From: Rhodococcus gordoniae
GTDB taxonomy: Bacteria > Actinomycetota > Actinomycetes > Mycobacteriales > Mycobacteriaceae
DNA: 64,000 nt
Assembly (NCBI RefSeq): GCF_001646655.1
Contig: NZ_LPZN01000003.1
Span: forward strand, 372,001 to 436,000
Direction: 5' to 3'
Positions 9,237-17,152 of the stretch are shown in pieces. Position numbers and translations under genes: made by a program. Positions within the stretch are counted from its first letter, which is position 1. Each line of letters opens with the position of its first letter. The notes below the pieces were generated by a model. That model was not told the DNA's origin and searched no databases. It saw only the letters and a program-made list of their open reading frames with translations.

Positions 9237-9337
9237 GCCCGGTCACGTCCTCCCGAAACGAGCCCGCCGAAGACCCCACGCCGGTGTGACCCGCGTCGCA
9301 TACTGGGACCGAAGCGTCGCGCCTTCGGGGGTACACC

Positions 9338-9859
9338 ATGGACGACCTGGCCGAATTCCGTCACGATCTCGATCGCATCGAACACCGCGTCGCCGGTGAG
9401 GTGACCGTCGGCCGCTCACGCGTCCGGATCCTGGCGGGATGTGTCGCGCTGCTGGTGGTAGGTCTGCTGCTTCCGCAGGCCACGTCCGTGACGTCTCTGA
9501 CGACCCTCGTGCGCTGGGATTCCGACTCCGTCGCCCTGCCGGTGCGGATCTTCGACGCTTTCGTGGTGGTGTTCGGCATCCTCGTACCGCTCGTCGCGTT
9601 GCTCCGTCGTCGCTGGGGTGCCGCAGCGATCGCGATGCTCGGTTCGGGCGCGGCGTCGATGGTGGGGCTGTTCGCCGTCTGGTCGCAGGCCGGGATGGTC
9701 GCCCACACCCCACACGCACCGCATGTGGGCCTGTACCTGTGCTGGGGCGCCGTGATCGCCTCCACTGCGGTGTGGCTGCCTGTCGTACTCTCCACCGCTC
9801 CCCTGCGCAGCGATCCTCCGATCACGGCCGGAGTTCTGACACCCCGGCACGACCGCTGA
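9338..9859 (+). CDS. Small membrane protein of unknown function
   Basis: A 173-residue protein with a charged N-terminus (about 30 residues, Asp/Glu/Arg-rich) and four predicted membrane spans, at about residues 28-47, 66-88, 92-113 and 127-147. I do not recognise the family. The ATG follows a purine-rich GGGGG stretch. It stands between a divergent HAD gene and the next plus-strand gene, about 100 bases away, so it may be a single transcription unit. Confidence 0.7.
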   Translation: MDDLAEFRHDLDRIEHRVAGEVTVGRSRVRILAGCVALLVVGLLLPQATSVTSLTTLVRWDSDSVALPVRIFDAFVVVFGILVPLVALLRRRWGAAAIAMLGSGAASMVGLFAVWSQAGMVAHTPHAPHVGLYLCWGAVIASTAVWLPVVLSTAPLRSDPPITAGVLTPRHDR

Positions 9860-9902
9860 TCTCGCGTCCAGCAACTTCACAGTGGCGCGCATCACACCTT
9901 CG

Positions 9903-9928
9903 GTGCAACACTGTAATCAGTGCAACAC
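9903..9928 (+). promoter_or_regulatory. Direct repeat and palindrome upstream of the 9959 gene
   Basis: GTGCAACAC occurs twice in direct orientation (9903-9911 and 9920-9928, 17 bases apart). Between and overlapping them is the palindrome CACTG-TAAT-CAGTG (9909-9922). Both sit 30 bases before the ATG at 9959, where an operator would be expected. The protein that binds is unknown; the encoded protein itself is one candidate. Confidence 0.45.
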
Positions 9929-9958
9929 GCACCCCGGTCGCGTCCCCGGGAGGACATC

Positions 9959-10507
9959 ATGCGACATTCACACATCCACGGATTCGGACGAACGGGCGGT
10001 TGGCAGCAGGCCGACGTCCCCGACGCGAGCGATGCCGCCGAGTGGTTCGCCGGCAGGCTCCCCGACGACTGGTTCACCGGACAGCCCGACATCGAGATCG
10101 ACAGGGAGGAAATCTTCGTCGTCGGCCCCCTCGGGGTACCCGACGGCGCGAGCGACACCGAGATCGACGGACGCATCGCTCGGTTCCGCGAGACCACACG
10201 CGCCGACCGGATGCGCATCGCCGACGAGGCCGAGGCCCGCTACGGCCGCAAGGTGGCCTGGGGGGTGAAGATCGGCGACCGCACCGCCCTGTTCACCCAC
10301 CTCGCCGTCCCGGTCATGACACGGCTGCGCCAACCCGAGCGGAAGGTACTCGACACTCTCGTCGACGCGGGGGTCGCACGGTCCCGTTCCGACGCACTGA
10401 AGTGGACCGTCAGGCTCGTAGGCCGGCACTCGGAGCAGTGGCTCCAGGAACTGCGGGAAGCGATGAAAAAGGTCGACGATCTGCGTTCCGAAGGTCCGCA
10501 GGTCTGA
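9959..10507 (+). CDS. Hypothetical protein with a helical, possibly DNA-binding C-terminus
   Basis: 182 residues; not recognised. The N-terminal half has WF-GRLPDDWFTGQPDIEIDREEI-type text: aromatic and acidic, with the phrase VVGPLGVPDG. The C-terminal 80 residues (VPVMTRLRQPERKVLDTLVDAGVARSRSDALKWTVRL region) resemble the spacing of ribbon-helix-helix proteins, ending in a Lys/Glu-rich helix. The ATG at 9959 has GGGAGG eight bases upstream; an earlier in-frame start would overlap the repeated operator-like sequence. Its last 98 bases overlap the end of convergent cobK. Confidence 0.7.
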   Translation: MRHSHIHGFGRTGGWQQADVPDASDAAEWFAGRLPDDWFTGQPDIEIDREEIFVVGPLGVPDGASDTEIDGRIARFRETTRADRMRIADEAEARYGRKVAWGVKIGDRTALFTHLAVPVMTRLRQPERKVLDTLVDAGVARSRSDALKWTVRLVGRHSEQWLQELREAMKKVDDLRSEGPQV

Positions 10508-11240
10508 CCTCCGAGACTCGGAGAACCCAGTCCCGCGCCGTCGTCACGGAATCCACCGTGGCGACCCCGTGGGGCGCGGCAGGCCGGCGCACGACGATCA
10601 CGCGCACGCCCAGCTCGTCCGCCGCGTCGAGTTTGCCGCGGGTGAACGAACCACCGGAGTCTTTCGTGACGAGCGTGTCGATCCTGTTGTCGAGCAGAAG
10701 CTTCCGTTCGTCGTCCCTGGTGTAGGGGCCGCGCCCGAGCAGCACCGACCAACTCGGCGGCACGTCGGTCGTCACGGGGTCGACGACGCGGACGAGCACG
10801 TCGTGTGCAGCGAGCGGCCCGACGAAGCGGTCGAGCGTCTGCCGTCCCGTACTGAGGAAGATCCGCCGGCCGGTCGCGGCGTTACGGGCCGCGGCGTGGT
10901 GGTCGTCGACCCACGTCCACCGACCGTGCCGGTCGTGCCAGCCGGGCCTCTGCAGACGCAGCAACGGCACGTGTGCCACGGTGCATGCCGCAGCGGCGTT
11001 CGCACTGATGCCGGCTGCGAACGGATGGGTGGCGTCGACGACGGCTCGGATACCGCGCTCGCTCAGGTACCGGGCGAGGCCCTCGGCGCCACCGAACCCT
11101 CCGATGCGTACCGGGCCGACGGGCAGGCGCGGGTTGCGGACCCGGCCCGCGAGTGAGGACTCGAACTCGATCGCGTCGTCGTCCAGAGCAGCGGCGAGCG
11201 CGCGTGCTTCACCGGTTCCACCCAGGATCAGGACCGTCAC
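10410..11240 (-). CDS. cobK: Precorrin-6A reductase
   Basis: 276 residues. The N-terminus VLILGGTGEARALAAAL is the CobK/CbiJ dinucleotide-binding motif; GIRAVVDATHPFAAGIS near residue 68 and TLVTKDSGG near 200 are family signatures. It reduces precorrin-6A with NADPH. The C-terminus is odd: the family usually ends about where VTTARDWVL lies (near 243), but this frame continues about 33 residues (Pro/Ala/Arg-rich) into sequence that also codes the convergent neighbour. The GTG start overlaps the cobQ stop (GTGA), marking it as the last gene of cbtB-cbtA-cobQ-cobK. Confidence 0.9.
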   Translation of the reverse strand: MTVLILGGTGEARALAAALDDDAIEFESSLAGRVRNPRLPVGPVRIGGFGGAEGLARYLSERGIRAVVDATHPFAAGISANAAAACTVAHVPLLRLQRPGWHDRHGRWTWVDDHHAAARNAATGRRIFLSTGRQTLDRFVGPLAAHDVLVRVVDPVTTDVPPSWSVLLGRGPYTRDDERKLLLDNRIDTLVTKDSGGSFTRGKLDAADELGVRVIVVRRPAAPHGVATVDSVTTARDWVLRVSEVRPADLRNADRRPFSSLPAVPGATAPSAGLRA

Positions 11241-12715
11241 CGCAGAGTCCCCGTCAGCACCGGCAGGGTCCGCTCGTCGGACAGCATGTCGAGCAGGGCA
11301 TCCATGTCGAGGTGTTCGTCGACGAGGTCGGCGAGTGCCTCGATGCGGGACTCGCGTGCAGCCGGGAAACTCACCTCGCCGGTACGGATCTCACGACCCA
11401 CCGCCGCGGCGACCTCGTGCAGCCACGCCCACCGCAGAGCATCCCCTTCGAGGGCACCGTGCCACATGGTGCCGAACACCGAATCCACCCGTACGCCACC
11501 GAGGAAGTCCGTGCCGCCGTCGACGGTGATGCGTCCGTGATGGATCTCGTATCCGGAGGCAGCGGCGTCCAAGGCCGAACCCCGGGGTAACCGCAGAACC
11601 TTGGCCGGGCCGAACGTGGTGCGCACCGGGAGCAGTCCGAGGCCCGCCGCGTGCGCGCCGGGCACACCTTCGACACCGTGCGGATCGTCGATGTGCGTAC
11701 CGAGCATCTGGAATCCCCCGCAGATACCGAGGACCGGGTAACCCCGGTTCGCGTGTTCCACGATGGCGGTGTCGAGACCCCGCGAACGAAGCCACGCGAG
11801 ATCCGCCAGGGTCGCGCGGGTTCCGGGCACGATCACCACATCGGTTCCGGCGAGCGCCCGGGGATCGTCGACGAAACGAACCCGCACATCCGGCTCCAGG
11901 CACAACGCGTCGACGTCCGTGAAATTGCTGACGCGCGGCAGCATCACGACACCGATGGTCACGGCGCCGTCGCCGTCGTGCGCGGGACGGGAGGTGAGGG
12001 CGAGCGAGTCCTCGGAGTCGAGCCACAGGTCGCGCTGCCACGGCAGCACACCCACTACCGGGCGGCCGGTGAGCTGTTCGAGCGAATCCAGCCCGGGCTT
12101 CAGGAGCGAGACGTCGCCACGGAACTTGTTGATCACGAAGCCGCGGACCAACTGTTGATCCGCGGCGTCGAGCAGAGCCAGCGTGCCGTACATCGATGCG
12201 AAAACGCCACCGCGGTCGATATCGCCGACGACGACGGTGGGCATCGAACCATGCCGTGCCAGTCCCATGTTCACGTAGTCGTGGGCACGCAGGTTGATCT
12301 CCGCCGCGCTACCGGCACCTTCGCACACCACCACGTCGAACCGGTCGCGGAGATCGTCGAACGCGCCGAACGCCGCCTCGGCGAGATGCCGTCGACCACC
12401 GGCGAATTCGCCCGCTTCCAGCACACCGGCCGGCCGGCCGAGGACGACGACGTGGCTGCGCCGGTCGCTACCGGGTTTGAGCAGTACCGGGTTCATCGCG
12501 GCCTCCGGGATCGCGCGTGCGGCCACCGCCTGGATCCACTGAGCGCGACCGATCTCCGCGCCCTCGTTCGTCACCATCGAGTTGTTCGACATGTTCTGCG
12601 CCTTGAACGGCGCGACCTTCAGGCCGCGCCGCAACAAGGATCGGCAGATCCCGGTGACGACAACGGATTTCCCTGCATCCGAAGTCGTTCCGGCGACGAG
12701 CAGGCCCGAACCCAT
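11237..12715 (-). CDS. cobQ: Cobyric acid synthase
   Basis: 492 residues, normal length. The N-terminal amidoligase domain has LLVAGTTSDAGKSVVVTGICR (P-loop variant) and the diagnostic FKAQNMSNNSMVT; VCEGAGSAAEINLR follows near 125. The C-terminal class I amidotransferase-like domain carries VIVPGTRATLADLAWL and the nucleophile Cys in PVLGICGGFQMLG. It amidates the b, d, e and g side chains of adenosylcobyrinic a,c-diamide. I placed the start at the ATG 12715; longer frames upstream run through cbtA on the same strand in another frame. It begins 4 bases after the cbtA stop. Confidence 0.96.
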   Translation of the reverse strand: MGSGLLVAGTTSDAGKSVVVTGICRSLLRRGLKVAPFKAQNMSNNSMVTNEGAEIGRAQWIQAVAARAIPEAAMNPVLLKPGSDRRSHVVVLGRPAGVLEAGEFAGGRRHLAEAAFGAFDDLRDRFDVVVCEGAGSAAEINLRAHDYVNMGLARHGSMPTVVVGDIDRGGVFASMYGTLALLDAADQQLVRGFVINKFRGDVSLLKPGLDSLEQLTGRPVVGVLPWQRDLWLDSEDSLALTSRPAHDGDGAVTIGVVMLPRVSNFTDVDALCLEPDVRVRFVDDPRALAGTDVVIVPGTRATLADLAWLRSRGLDTAIVEHANRGYPVLGICGGFQMLGTHIDDPHGVEGVPGAHAAGLGLLPVRTTFGPAKVLRLPRGSALDAAASGYEIHHGRITVDGGTDFLGGVRVDSVFGTMWHGALEGDALRWAWLHEVAAAVGREIRTGEVSFPAARESRIEALADLVDEHLDMDALLDMLSDERTLPVLTGTLR

Positions 12716-12719
12716 GCGG

Positions 12720-13490
12720 TCAGGCCGGAATCGGCACGCGACGGGAGGCGCGTTCGGTGAGGTAGGCGAAGACCACGCCCAGCGTCGTCCACAGAGTGAG
12801 CTGCACGGTGAACGACGCCACCCGGAACTCCCACAGCAGCGTTGCGGGGAAGCCTTCCCCGACCTCGTCGACGCTCGGCAACGCGAGATATCCCAGGCCC
12901 ACCACGACGAGGAATGCGACTGCGGGACCGGCGATGCGGACGGTGTGCAGATCCTGGGTGGCGAGCGCCTTGGCCACCGCCACGGCAACGGCGATCGCGA
13001 CGAGTCCGAGGACCACCGAGGCGAGCCACAGCAGAGTGCGCTGATCGATCGTGGCGGGATCGCCGACGGCCGGCGGGTTGGCCGGATACTTCAGGAACGG
13101 AACCGCTTCGATCGCCAGCCACGCCCCGGCCGCACCGACCAGCCCGAGCTTCCAGCCCGGCATATCGGTGAGACGGCGCGCGAAGTGCAGCACCGACGCG
13201 TAGAGGGCACCGAGCGCGAGACCCGCCAGGCCGGTCGCGAGGAACAACCCCACCTTCTGGCCGGTACGGCCGACGAGAGCATCGTCGCCGTGACTGTGAC
13301 CGTGGGATTCGCCCGCGGCCGTCGCATGATCGTGATCGTGCGAATGCGATTCGCCTGCAGCCTCTTCGAGCGCGATCGCCGATTCGATGTGAGGTTCGCC
13401 GACGACGAAGGCGACACCGCCCGCGAGCAGACCCGCGACGAGTCCGGCGAGCAGGCCCCTCAGTAACAACCGGGTGTAGGTTCCGGGCAT
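12720..13490 (-). CDS. cbtA: CbtA-family cobalt transporter subunit
   Basis: 256 residues. The family begins YTRLLLRGLLAGLVAGLLAGG (first span); a His-rich segment HSHDHDHATAAGESHGHSHG lies near residues 48-67, a likely metal-gathering loop. Four further hydrophobic stretches follow, with the family feature EAVPFLKYPANPPAVG near 120. CbtA is a putative cobalt permease found under B12 riboswitches and beside CbtB. Here it lies between cbtB and cobQ in the same riboswitch-led operon, which supports cobalt uptake for corrin synthesis. Confidence 0.92.
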   Translation of the reverse strand: MPGTYTRLLLRGLLAGLVAGLLAGGVAFVVGEPHIESAIALEEAAGESHSHDHDHATAAGESHGHSHGDDALVGRTGQKVGLFLATGLAGLALGALYASVLHFARRLTDMPGWKLGLVGAAGAWLAIEAVPFLKYPANPPAVGDPATIDQRTLLWLASVVLGLVAIAVAVAVAKALATQDLHTVRIAGPAVAFLVVVGLGYLALPSVDEVGEGFPATLLWEFRVASFTVQLTLWTTLGVVFAYLTERASRRVPIPA

Positions 13491-13504
13491 CGTGATTCCC
13501 GTTC

Positions 13505-13699
13505 TCAATGGCACGGAAGACCGAGCAGGTGCCGGCCGTCGTGCATCAGTTCGTGCATGAACATGCCGGTGCGCGAGATCGCGCCCTGATCGAATCCGAC
13601 CAGATAGAGAACGAGAAATGCCGCCACGATCACTGCGGCGAGAGCCACTGCGAGTGCGGCAGAGCCGAGCGACTCGCCGGGTGTATGGACAACAGCCAT
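13505..13699 (-). CDS. cbtB: CbtB-family cobalt transporter subunit
   Basis: 64 residues, the normal size of CbtB. One membrane span (about residues 12-33) is followed by the C-terminal HELMHDGRHLLGLPCH, whose histidines and cysteine are the family's conserved metal-binding tail. I took the ATG at 13699 because GGAGG sits seven bases upstream; an in-frame ATG further up would add 14 residues inside the riboswitch expression platform. First gene of cbtB-cbtA-cobQ-cobK. Confidence 0.92.
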   Translation of the reverse strand: MAVVHTPGESLGSAALAVALAAVIVAAFLVLYLVGFDQGAISRTGMFMHELMHDGRHLLGLPCH

Positions 13700-13734
13700 G
13701 ACAATCCTCCAGGGATTTCGCGTCCCATTCGATT

Positions 13735-13860
13735 CCGTCATGTGCCGCGGGAGTTTTCTGGCTTCCGAAGATCTCGCGTTCTCCGGTTACAGTGGCGCGA
13801 CCGCTCCGGTTTCCCACCGGATTGCCTACACCTCGGCACATCGTTACCGACGAACCTTCG
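13735..13860 (-). ncRNA. Cobalamin riboswitch upstream of cbtB
   Basis: Read on the minus strand the leader shows GGTGGGAAACCGGAGCGG near 13810-13825, the B12 box GCCACTGT (complement of 13789-13796) and the late GGAAGCCAGAAAACTCCC element near 13750-13767, in the order of the AdoCbl riboswitch. It is shorter than the other copy in this window, with a small P6 region. It ends about 40 bases before the cbtB start, so it controls cobalt import plus cobQ and cobK. Confidence 0.93.
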
Positions 13861-13903
13861 CACCGCTCGGTCGGCGATGTCAAGCGGAAAGGACATACCT
13901 GCC

Positions 13904-14452
13904 GTGCCCCGATTGTTTCTCGTCGCACATGCATCCACCTGTGCGACGGAACAGGCCCGATTCCCCTGCGACGAGCCGCTCTCGGACAGAGGCCGACGCG
14001 AACTCGAGCGCGCCTCCGCACCGGTCGTCGACCGGTGGGTGTGTGCACCGGAGCGACGCACGGTCGACACCGTCCACGCCTTCGGGTTCCCCGCCGAGAT
14101 CGACCCTGCCCTACGCGAGCTCGACTACGGCACGTGGGCCGGATCTGCGATGGACGACGTACCCGAGAGCGAGTTGGAGGAGTGGCTGACCGATCCGGCG
14201 GCAGCACCGCACGGCGGCGAATCCGTGGAAGACCTGCTCGGCCGGGTCTACACCTGGCTGGCGGCACAGGGCGACGGCTACGAACGTGTCGCAGCGGTGA
14301 CCCACCCCGCGGTCGTCCGGGCCGCGACGGTGTGCGCTCTCGACGCTCCGGCGGCCGCGTTCTGGCGGGTCGACGTGCGGCCTCTGGACGTCGTCCGGTT
14401 GCACGGCCGACCGGGCCGGTGGACGTTGCGGCCGAACCGATTCCCGCGGTGA
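13904..14452 (+). CDS. Histidine-phosphatase-like protein with altered active site
   Basis: 182 residues with the histidine phosphatase (CobC/phosphoglycerate mutase) layout. The usual LVRHGET motif is here LVAHASTC: the acceptor His is kept, but the preceding Arg and following Gly are Ala. The later features ELDYGTWAG near 82 and the second His in VAAVTHPAVVRAA near 130 are intact. Loss of the first Arg usually means altered or lost phosphatase activity. Position beside a B12 riboswitch and cbtB suggests kinship with alpha-ribazole phosphatase, but that is inference. Start: GTG 13904 fits the family start; ATG 13878 would add about 9 residues. Confidence 0.78.
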   Translation: MPRLFLVAHASTCATEQARFPCDEPLSDRGRRELERASAPVVDRWVCAPERRTVDTVHAFGFPAEIDPALRELDYGTWAGSAMDDVPESELEEWLTDPAAAPHGGESVEDLLGRVYTWLAAQGDGYERVAAVTHPAVVRAATVCALDAPAAAFWRVDVRPLDVVRLHGRPGRWTLRPNRFPR

Positions 14453-14453
14453 G

Positions 14454-15383
14454 CTACCACGTCACGTCCTTCTCGCACTGCTTCCCGTCGACCGTCGATT
14501 CCACCTGGACGGTTGCGTGCTCGAGCCCGTGCGACGACAGCGCGGTGCGCGCCGAGTCGAGGATCCACTGCGGGTCGTGGTCGCTGACGAGATGCACGGT
14601 GGCGACGTCCATGCCGGTGGTCAGCGTCCACACGTGCAGGTCGTGCACGCCGCACACGCCGGGCAGCGCGAGCAGGTCGGTGCGCAGGAGGTCGACGTCG
14701 AGGTGCGCGGGCGAGGTCTGGGTGAGAATCCGGAGCGACTCGGCAGCCAGTCGCAGTGCGCGCGGCACGACCCACAGGGAGATGAGCACACCGACGACGA
14801 CGTCGGCGAGGCTCCAGCCGAAGATCATGACGAGTGCGCCTGCGATGAGGACGCCGACCGATCCGACGGCGTCGGCGAGCACCTCCATGTAGGCGCCGCG
14901 CACCGCGATGCTGTCCTTCGCGTCGGCCCGGAGCATGAGCATCACGACGATGTTTGCGGCGAGTCCCGCGAGGGCGGTGACGATCATGGGGAAACCGGGG
15001 AGTTCGGGGGCGTCCCCGATGCGGTCGATCGCCTCGTAGAAGACCCATCCCGCGACGCCGAGCAGCAGCACTGCGTTGACCATCGCGGTGAGGACCTCGG
15101 CGCGGTGCCAGCCGAAAGTACGCGAAGCGGCGGCACTTCCACGCCGGGCCAGAACGAGGGCGACCATGCCCATGGACACCCCGACGACGTCGGTGAGCAT
15201 GTGCCCCGCGTCGGCGAGGAGTGCGAGGGATCCGATCAGGAGACCGACGAACGCCTCGAGCACGAAGAACGCGCCGAGGATGCCCAGCGCGAAGCCCATG
15301 CGCCGGATGACGCCGCGCGTGGGACCGGCCCCGCGACCGTGACCATTGCCGACGCCGTGTGAGTGCCCGTGACCCGAACCCAT
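14454..15383 (-). CDS. Cation diffusion facilitator metal exporter
   Basis: 309 residues of the CDF (CzcD/ZitB-like) family. A His-rich N-terminus (HGHSHGVGNGHG) precedes six membrane spans. The metal-site motif ALLADAGHMLTDVVG in TM2 and its partner GAYMEVLADAVGSVGVL in TM5 carry the HxxxD and DxxxD pairs of zinc/cobalt exporters. The C-terminal cytoplasmic domain has GVHDLHVWTLTTGMDVATVHL, with conserved His. It most likely exports Zn or Co in exchange for protons. ATG 15383 has GGAGAGGGAG upstream. Location beside cobalt uptake genes is suggestive. Confidence 0.93.
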   Translation of the reverse strand: MGSGHGHSHGVGNGHGRGAGPTRGVIRRMGFALGILGAFFVLEAFVGLLIGSLALLADAGHMLTDVVGVSMGMVALVLARRGSAAASRTFGWHRAEVLTAMVNAVLLLGVAGWVFYEAIDRIGDAPELPGFPMIVTALAGLAANIVVMLMLRADAKDSIAVRGAYMEVLADAVGSVGVLIAGALVMIFGWSLADVVVGVLISLWVVPRALRLAAESLRILTQTSPAHLDVDLLRTDLLALPGVCGVHDLHVWTLTTGMDVATVHLVSDHDPQWILDSARTALSSHGLEHATVQVESTVDGKQCEKDVTW

Positions 15384-15420
15384 CGATCTCCCTCTCCGAA
15401 ACCTCGGGCCATCGTATGCA

Positions 15421-15439
15421 TGAATGCGCATATGTTTCA
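15421..15439. promoter_or_regulatory. Imperfect inverted repeat upstream of the CDF gene
   Basis: TGAA-N11-TTCA, with an AT-rich core (GCGCATATG), about 40 bases upstream of the CDF start. Spacing and AT content resemble ArsR/SmtB-type metal-sensor operators, but the arms are only four bases, so this is a weak call. Confidence 0.3.
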
Positions 15440-15480
15440 ACGCCAGGTGCCCGGCGTGGGTGGAGGACCTGTCCGAGGCC

Positions 15481-16644
15481 CTATTCGTCCGGGTCGTAGG
15501 CCGGGTGTTCGACGGTGGGCGGAAGGGTCGCGATCGCGGAGATCCGCTTGAGTCCGGCGGTCTGCAGCAAGTCCACGATCAACGACCTCATCTGCGCGAA
15601 CACCACCGTCGCCGACACCCCCGCCCCGGCGATGAGGTCGGGATCCATCTTCTTGGCGATGCTGCGCAGCACACGCGCGGCCTCGGCCTGATCGGGCTGC
15701 TCCCCCGGCTCCGCCAGAACCATCCCGCGGAGCACGTCCACCGCATCGGCCACCTCGACGAAACGCTGCACGAGCCGCGGATCGAGGATCTCGTCGTCGC
15801 GGACGAGGGTCAGCGACCGGCGCGCGAGCACCCGGATGTTGCGCATCGCGTGGTCGATGGGATCGGCTGCGGCGGCGAGCACCGCGAGTCTGCCCCGACT
15901 GTTCCAGTAGAGGGGCGAGATCCGGCTGATCTCCCGTCCGCCCGTGAGGTGGGTGCGCATCGTGTCGATCGCGGGCTGGGTGGCCCGCGCCTGCTTGAGT
16001 GCGTCCTCGATCGGTTTCGGATTGTTCTCGACGAGCCCGGCCTCGACCTTCCTCAGGACTTCGCTCGCCGTCGCGAGGACCTCGGCGGCGTTGCGCCGGG
16101 CACGCCGCACCGGATGGGTGGGGATCATGGCGACGACCGCGATCCCCGTGAGACCCCCGACCAGGGCGTCGACCATGCGATCGGGCCCCCCTGTGCCACC
16201 GGGCGGCAACAGCGTCGCCACGAGCACCGCGGAGTTCCCGGCCTGCATCGCGAAGATCGGGCCGCTGTTCAACGCGACCGCCGTACTCATCGCGATCGTC
16301 ACGACGAGCGCGATCTGCCACGGTCCGCTGCCGATCAGCGAGACGAGCAGGTCGCCCACGCCGATCCCGACGGTCACACCGCAGACCAGTTCGACGGAAC
16401 GCCGCAACCGGGCGCCGAGACCGAGCCCGAGGGAGACGACTGCCGCGATGGGCGCGAAGAAGGGCTGGGCGTGACCGACCAGATCCTTCGCCACCCACCA
16501 CGCCAGACCCGCCGCCAGCGCGCACTGGATGATCGGCAGCGCCGACGAACGCAGCCGTTCGAACGAGTCGGTCAGGCGCCTACGGGCTCCTCGGCGGGTG
16601 GGACGGCGTCTGGCCGCGACGGACAGTCTGTTGGCCACAGACAT
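15481..16644 (-). CDS. FUSC-family (aromatic acid exporter-like) membrane protein
   Basis: 387 residues. An Arg-rich N-terminus is followed by about five or six membrane spans between residues 35 and 175, including the family-like AQPFFAPIAAVVSLGLGLG and NSGPIFAMQAGNSAVLVATLL. The remaining 200 residues are a soluble, helical domain rich in charged residues. This layout fits FUSC/ArAE-type proteins (FusC, AaeB), which are proposed to export small aromatic acids; the substrate here is unknown. It lies directly downstream of the DUF3151 gene (12 bases), possibly co-transcribed. Confidence 0.82.
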   Translation of the reverse strand: MSVANRLSVAARRRPTRRGARRRLTDSFERLRSSALPIIQCALAAGLAWWVAKDLVGHAQPFFAPIAAVVSLGLGLGARLRRSVELVCGVTVGIGVGDLLVSLIGSGPWQIALVVTIAMSTAVALNSGPIFAMQAGNSAVLVATLLPPGGTGGPDRMVDALVGGLTGIAVVAMIPTHPVRRARRNAAEVLATASEVLRKVEAGLVENNPKPIEDALKQARATQPAIDTMRTHLTGGREISRISPLYWNSRGRLAVLAAAADPIDHAMRNIRVLARRSLTLVRDDEILDPRLVQRFVEVADAVDVLRGMVLAEPGEQPDQAEAARVLRSIAKKMDPDLIAGAGVSATVVFAQMRSLIVDLLQTAGLKRISAIATLPPTVEHPAYDPDE

Positions 16645-16656
16645 GTACGGCGGCGT

Positions 16657-17073
16657 CTATTCGACGCCCAGAGCTTCCGCTGCCCGCGGGTCGCAGTCCT
16701 CGAGCAGGTCCAGGCAGCGGGCGTGTTCGTCCGTCTCGCCGATCGTCTTCGCGGCCCGGGCGAGCACGGCGACGCAACGGAGGAAGCCGCGGTTGGGTTC
16801 GTGGCTGTAGGGCACGGGACCGAAGCCCTTCCAGCCGTTGCGACGCAGCTGGTCGAGACCGCGGTGGTATCCGGTGCGTGCGTAGGCGTAGGCGGCGATC
16901 GTCTCGCCACCGTCGAGTGCGGCCTCGGCGAGGTACGCCCATGCGATCGAGGCGGTGGGATGGTCGGCTGCGACCTTCGCCGGGTCCTCGTTGTTCAGCA
17001 GGGCCGACTCCGCGTCGTCGTCGCCGGGGAGCAGGGTGGGCTGAGGTCCGAGAAGGTCACCGAAAGACGTCAT
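16657..17073 (-). CDS. DUF3151 family protein
   Basis: 138 residues of the actinobacterial DUF3151 family (Rv0360c-like): starts TSFGDLLGPQPTLLPGD, then HPTASIAWAYLAEAAL and AYAYARTGYHRGLDQLRRNGWKG-type text, ending in an acidic ADP-rich tail. No function is known. The gene order DUF3151, Rv0361-like, fba, dedA and GH76 matches M. tuberculosis Rv0360c-Rv0365c (apart from mgtE), which supports the call. Confidence 0.9.
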   Translation of the reverse strand: MTSFGDLLGPQPTLLPGDDDAESALLNNEDPAKVAADHPTASIAWAYLAEAALDGGETIAAYAYARTGYHRGLDQLRRNGWKGFGPVPYSHEPNRGFLRCVAVLARAAKTIGETDEHARCLDLLEDCDPRAAEALGVE

Positions 17074-17152
17074 GGGGTCATTCTGCCCTCCCGCCGCAAA
17101 GGCTCGATAGAGTCCCCGGGTAACCGCAGGCCGTCGAGCGAGGTGCAGCACG

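Noticed and set aside
9860-9958. sRNA or riboswitch before the 9959 gene
   Set aside because: Only direct repeats and a short palindrome are seen; no conserved RNA motif was recognised.
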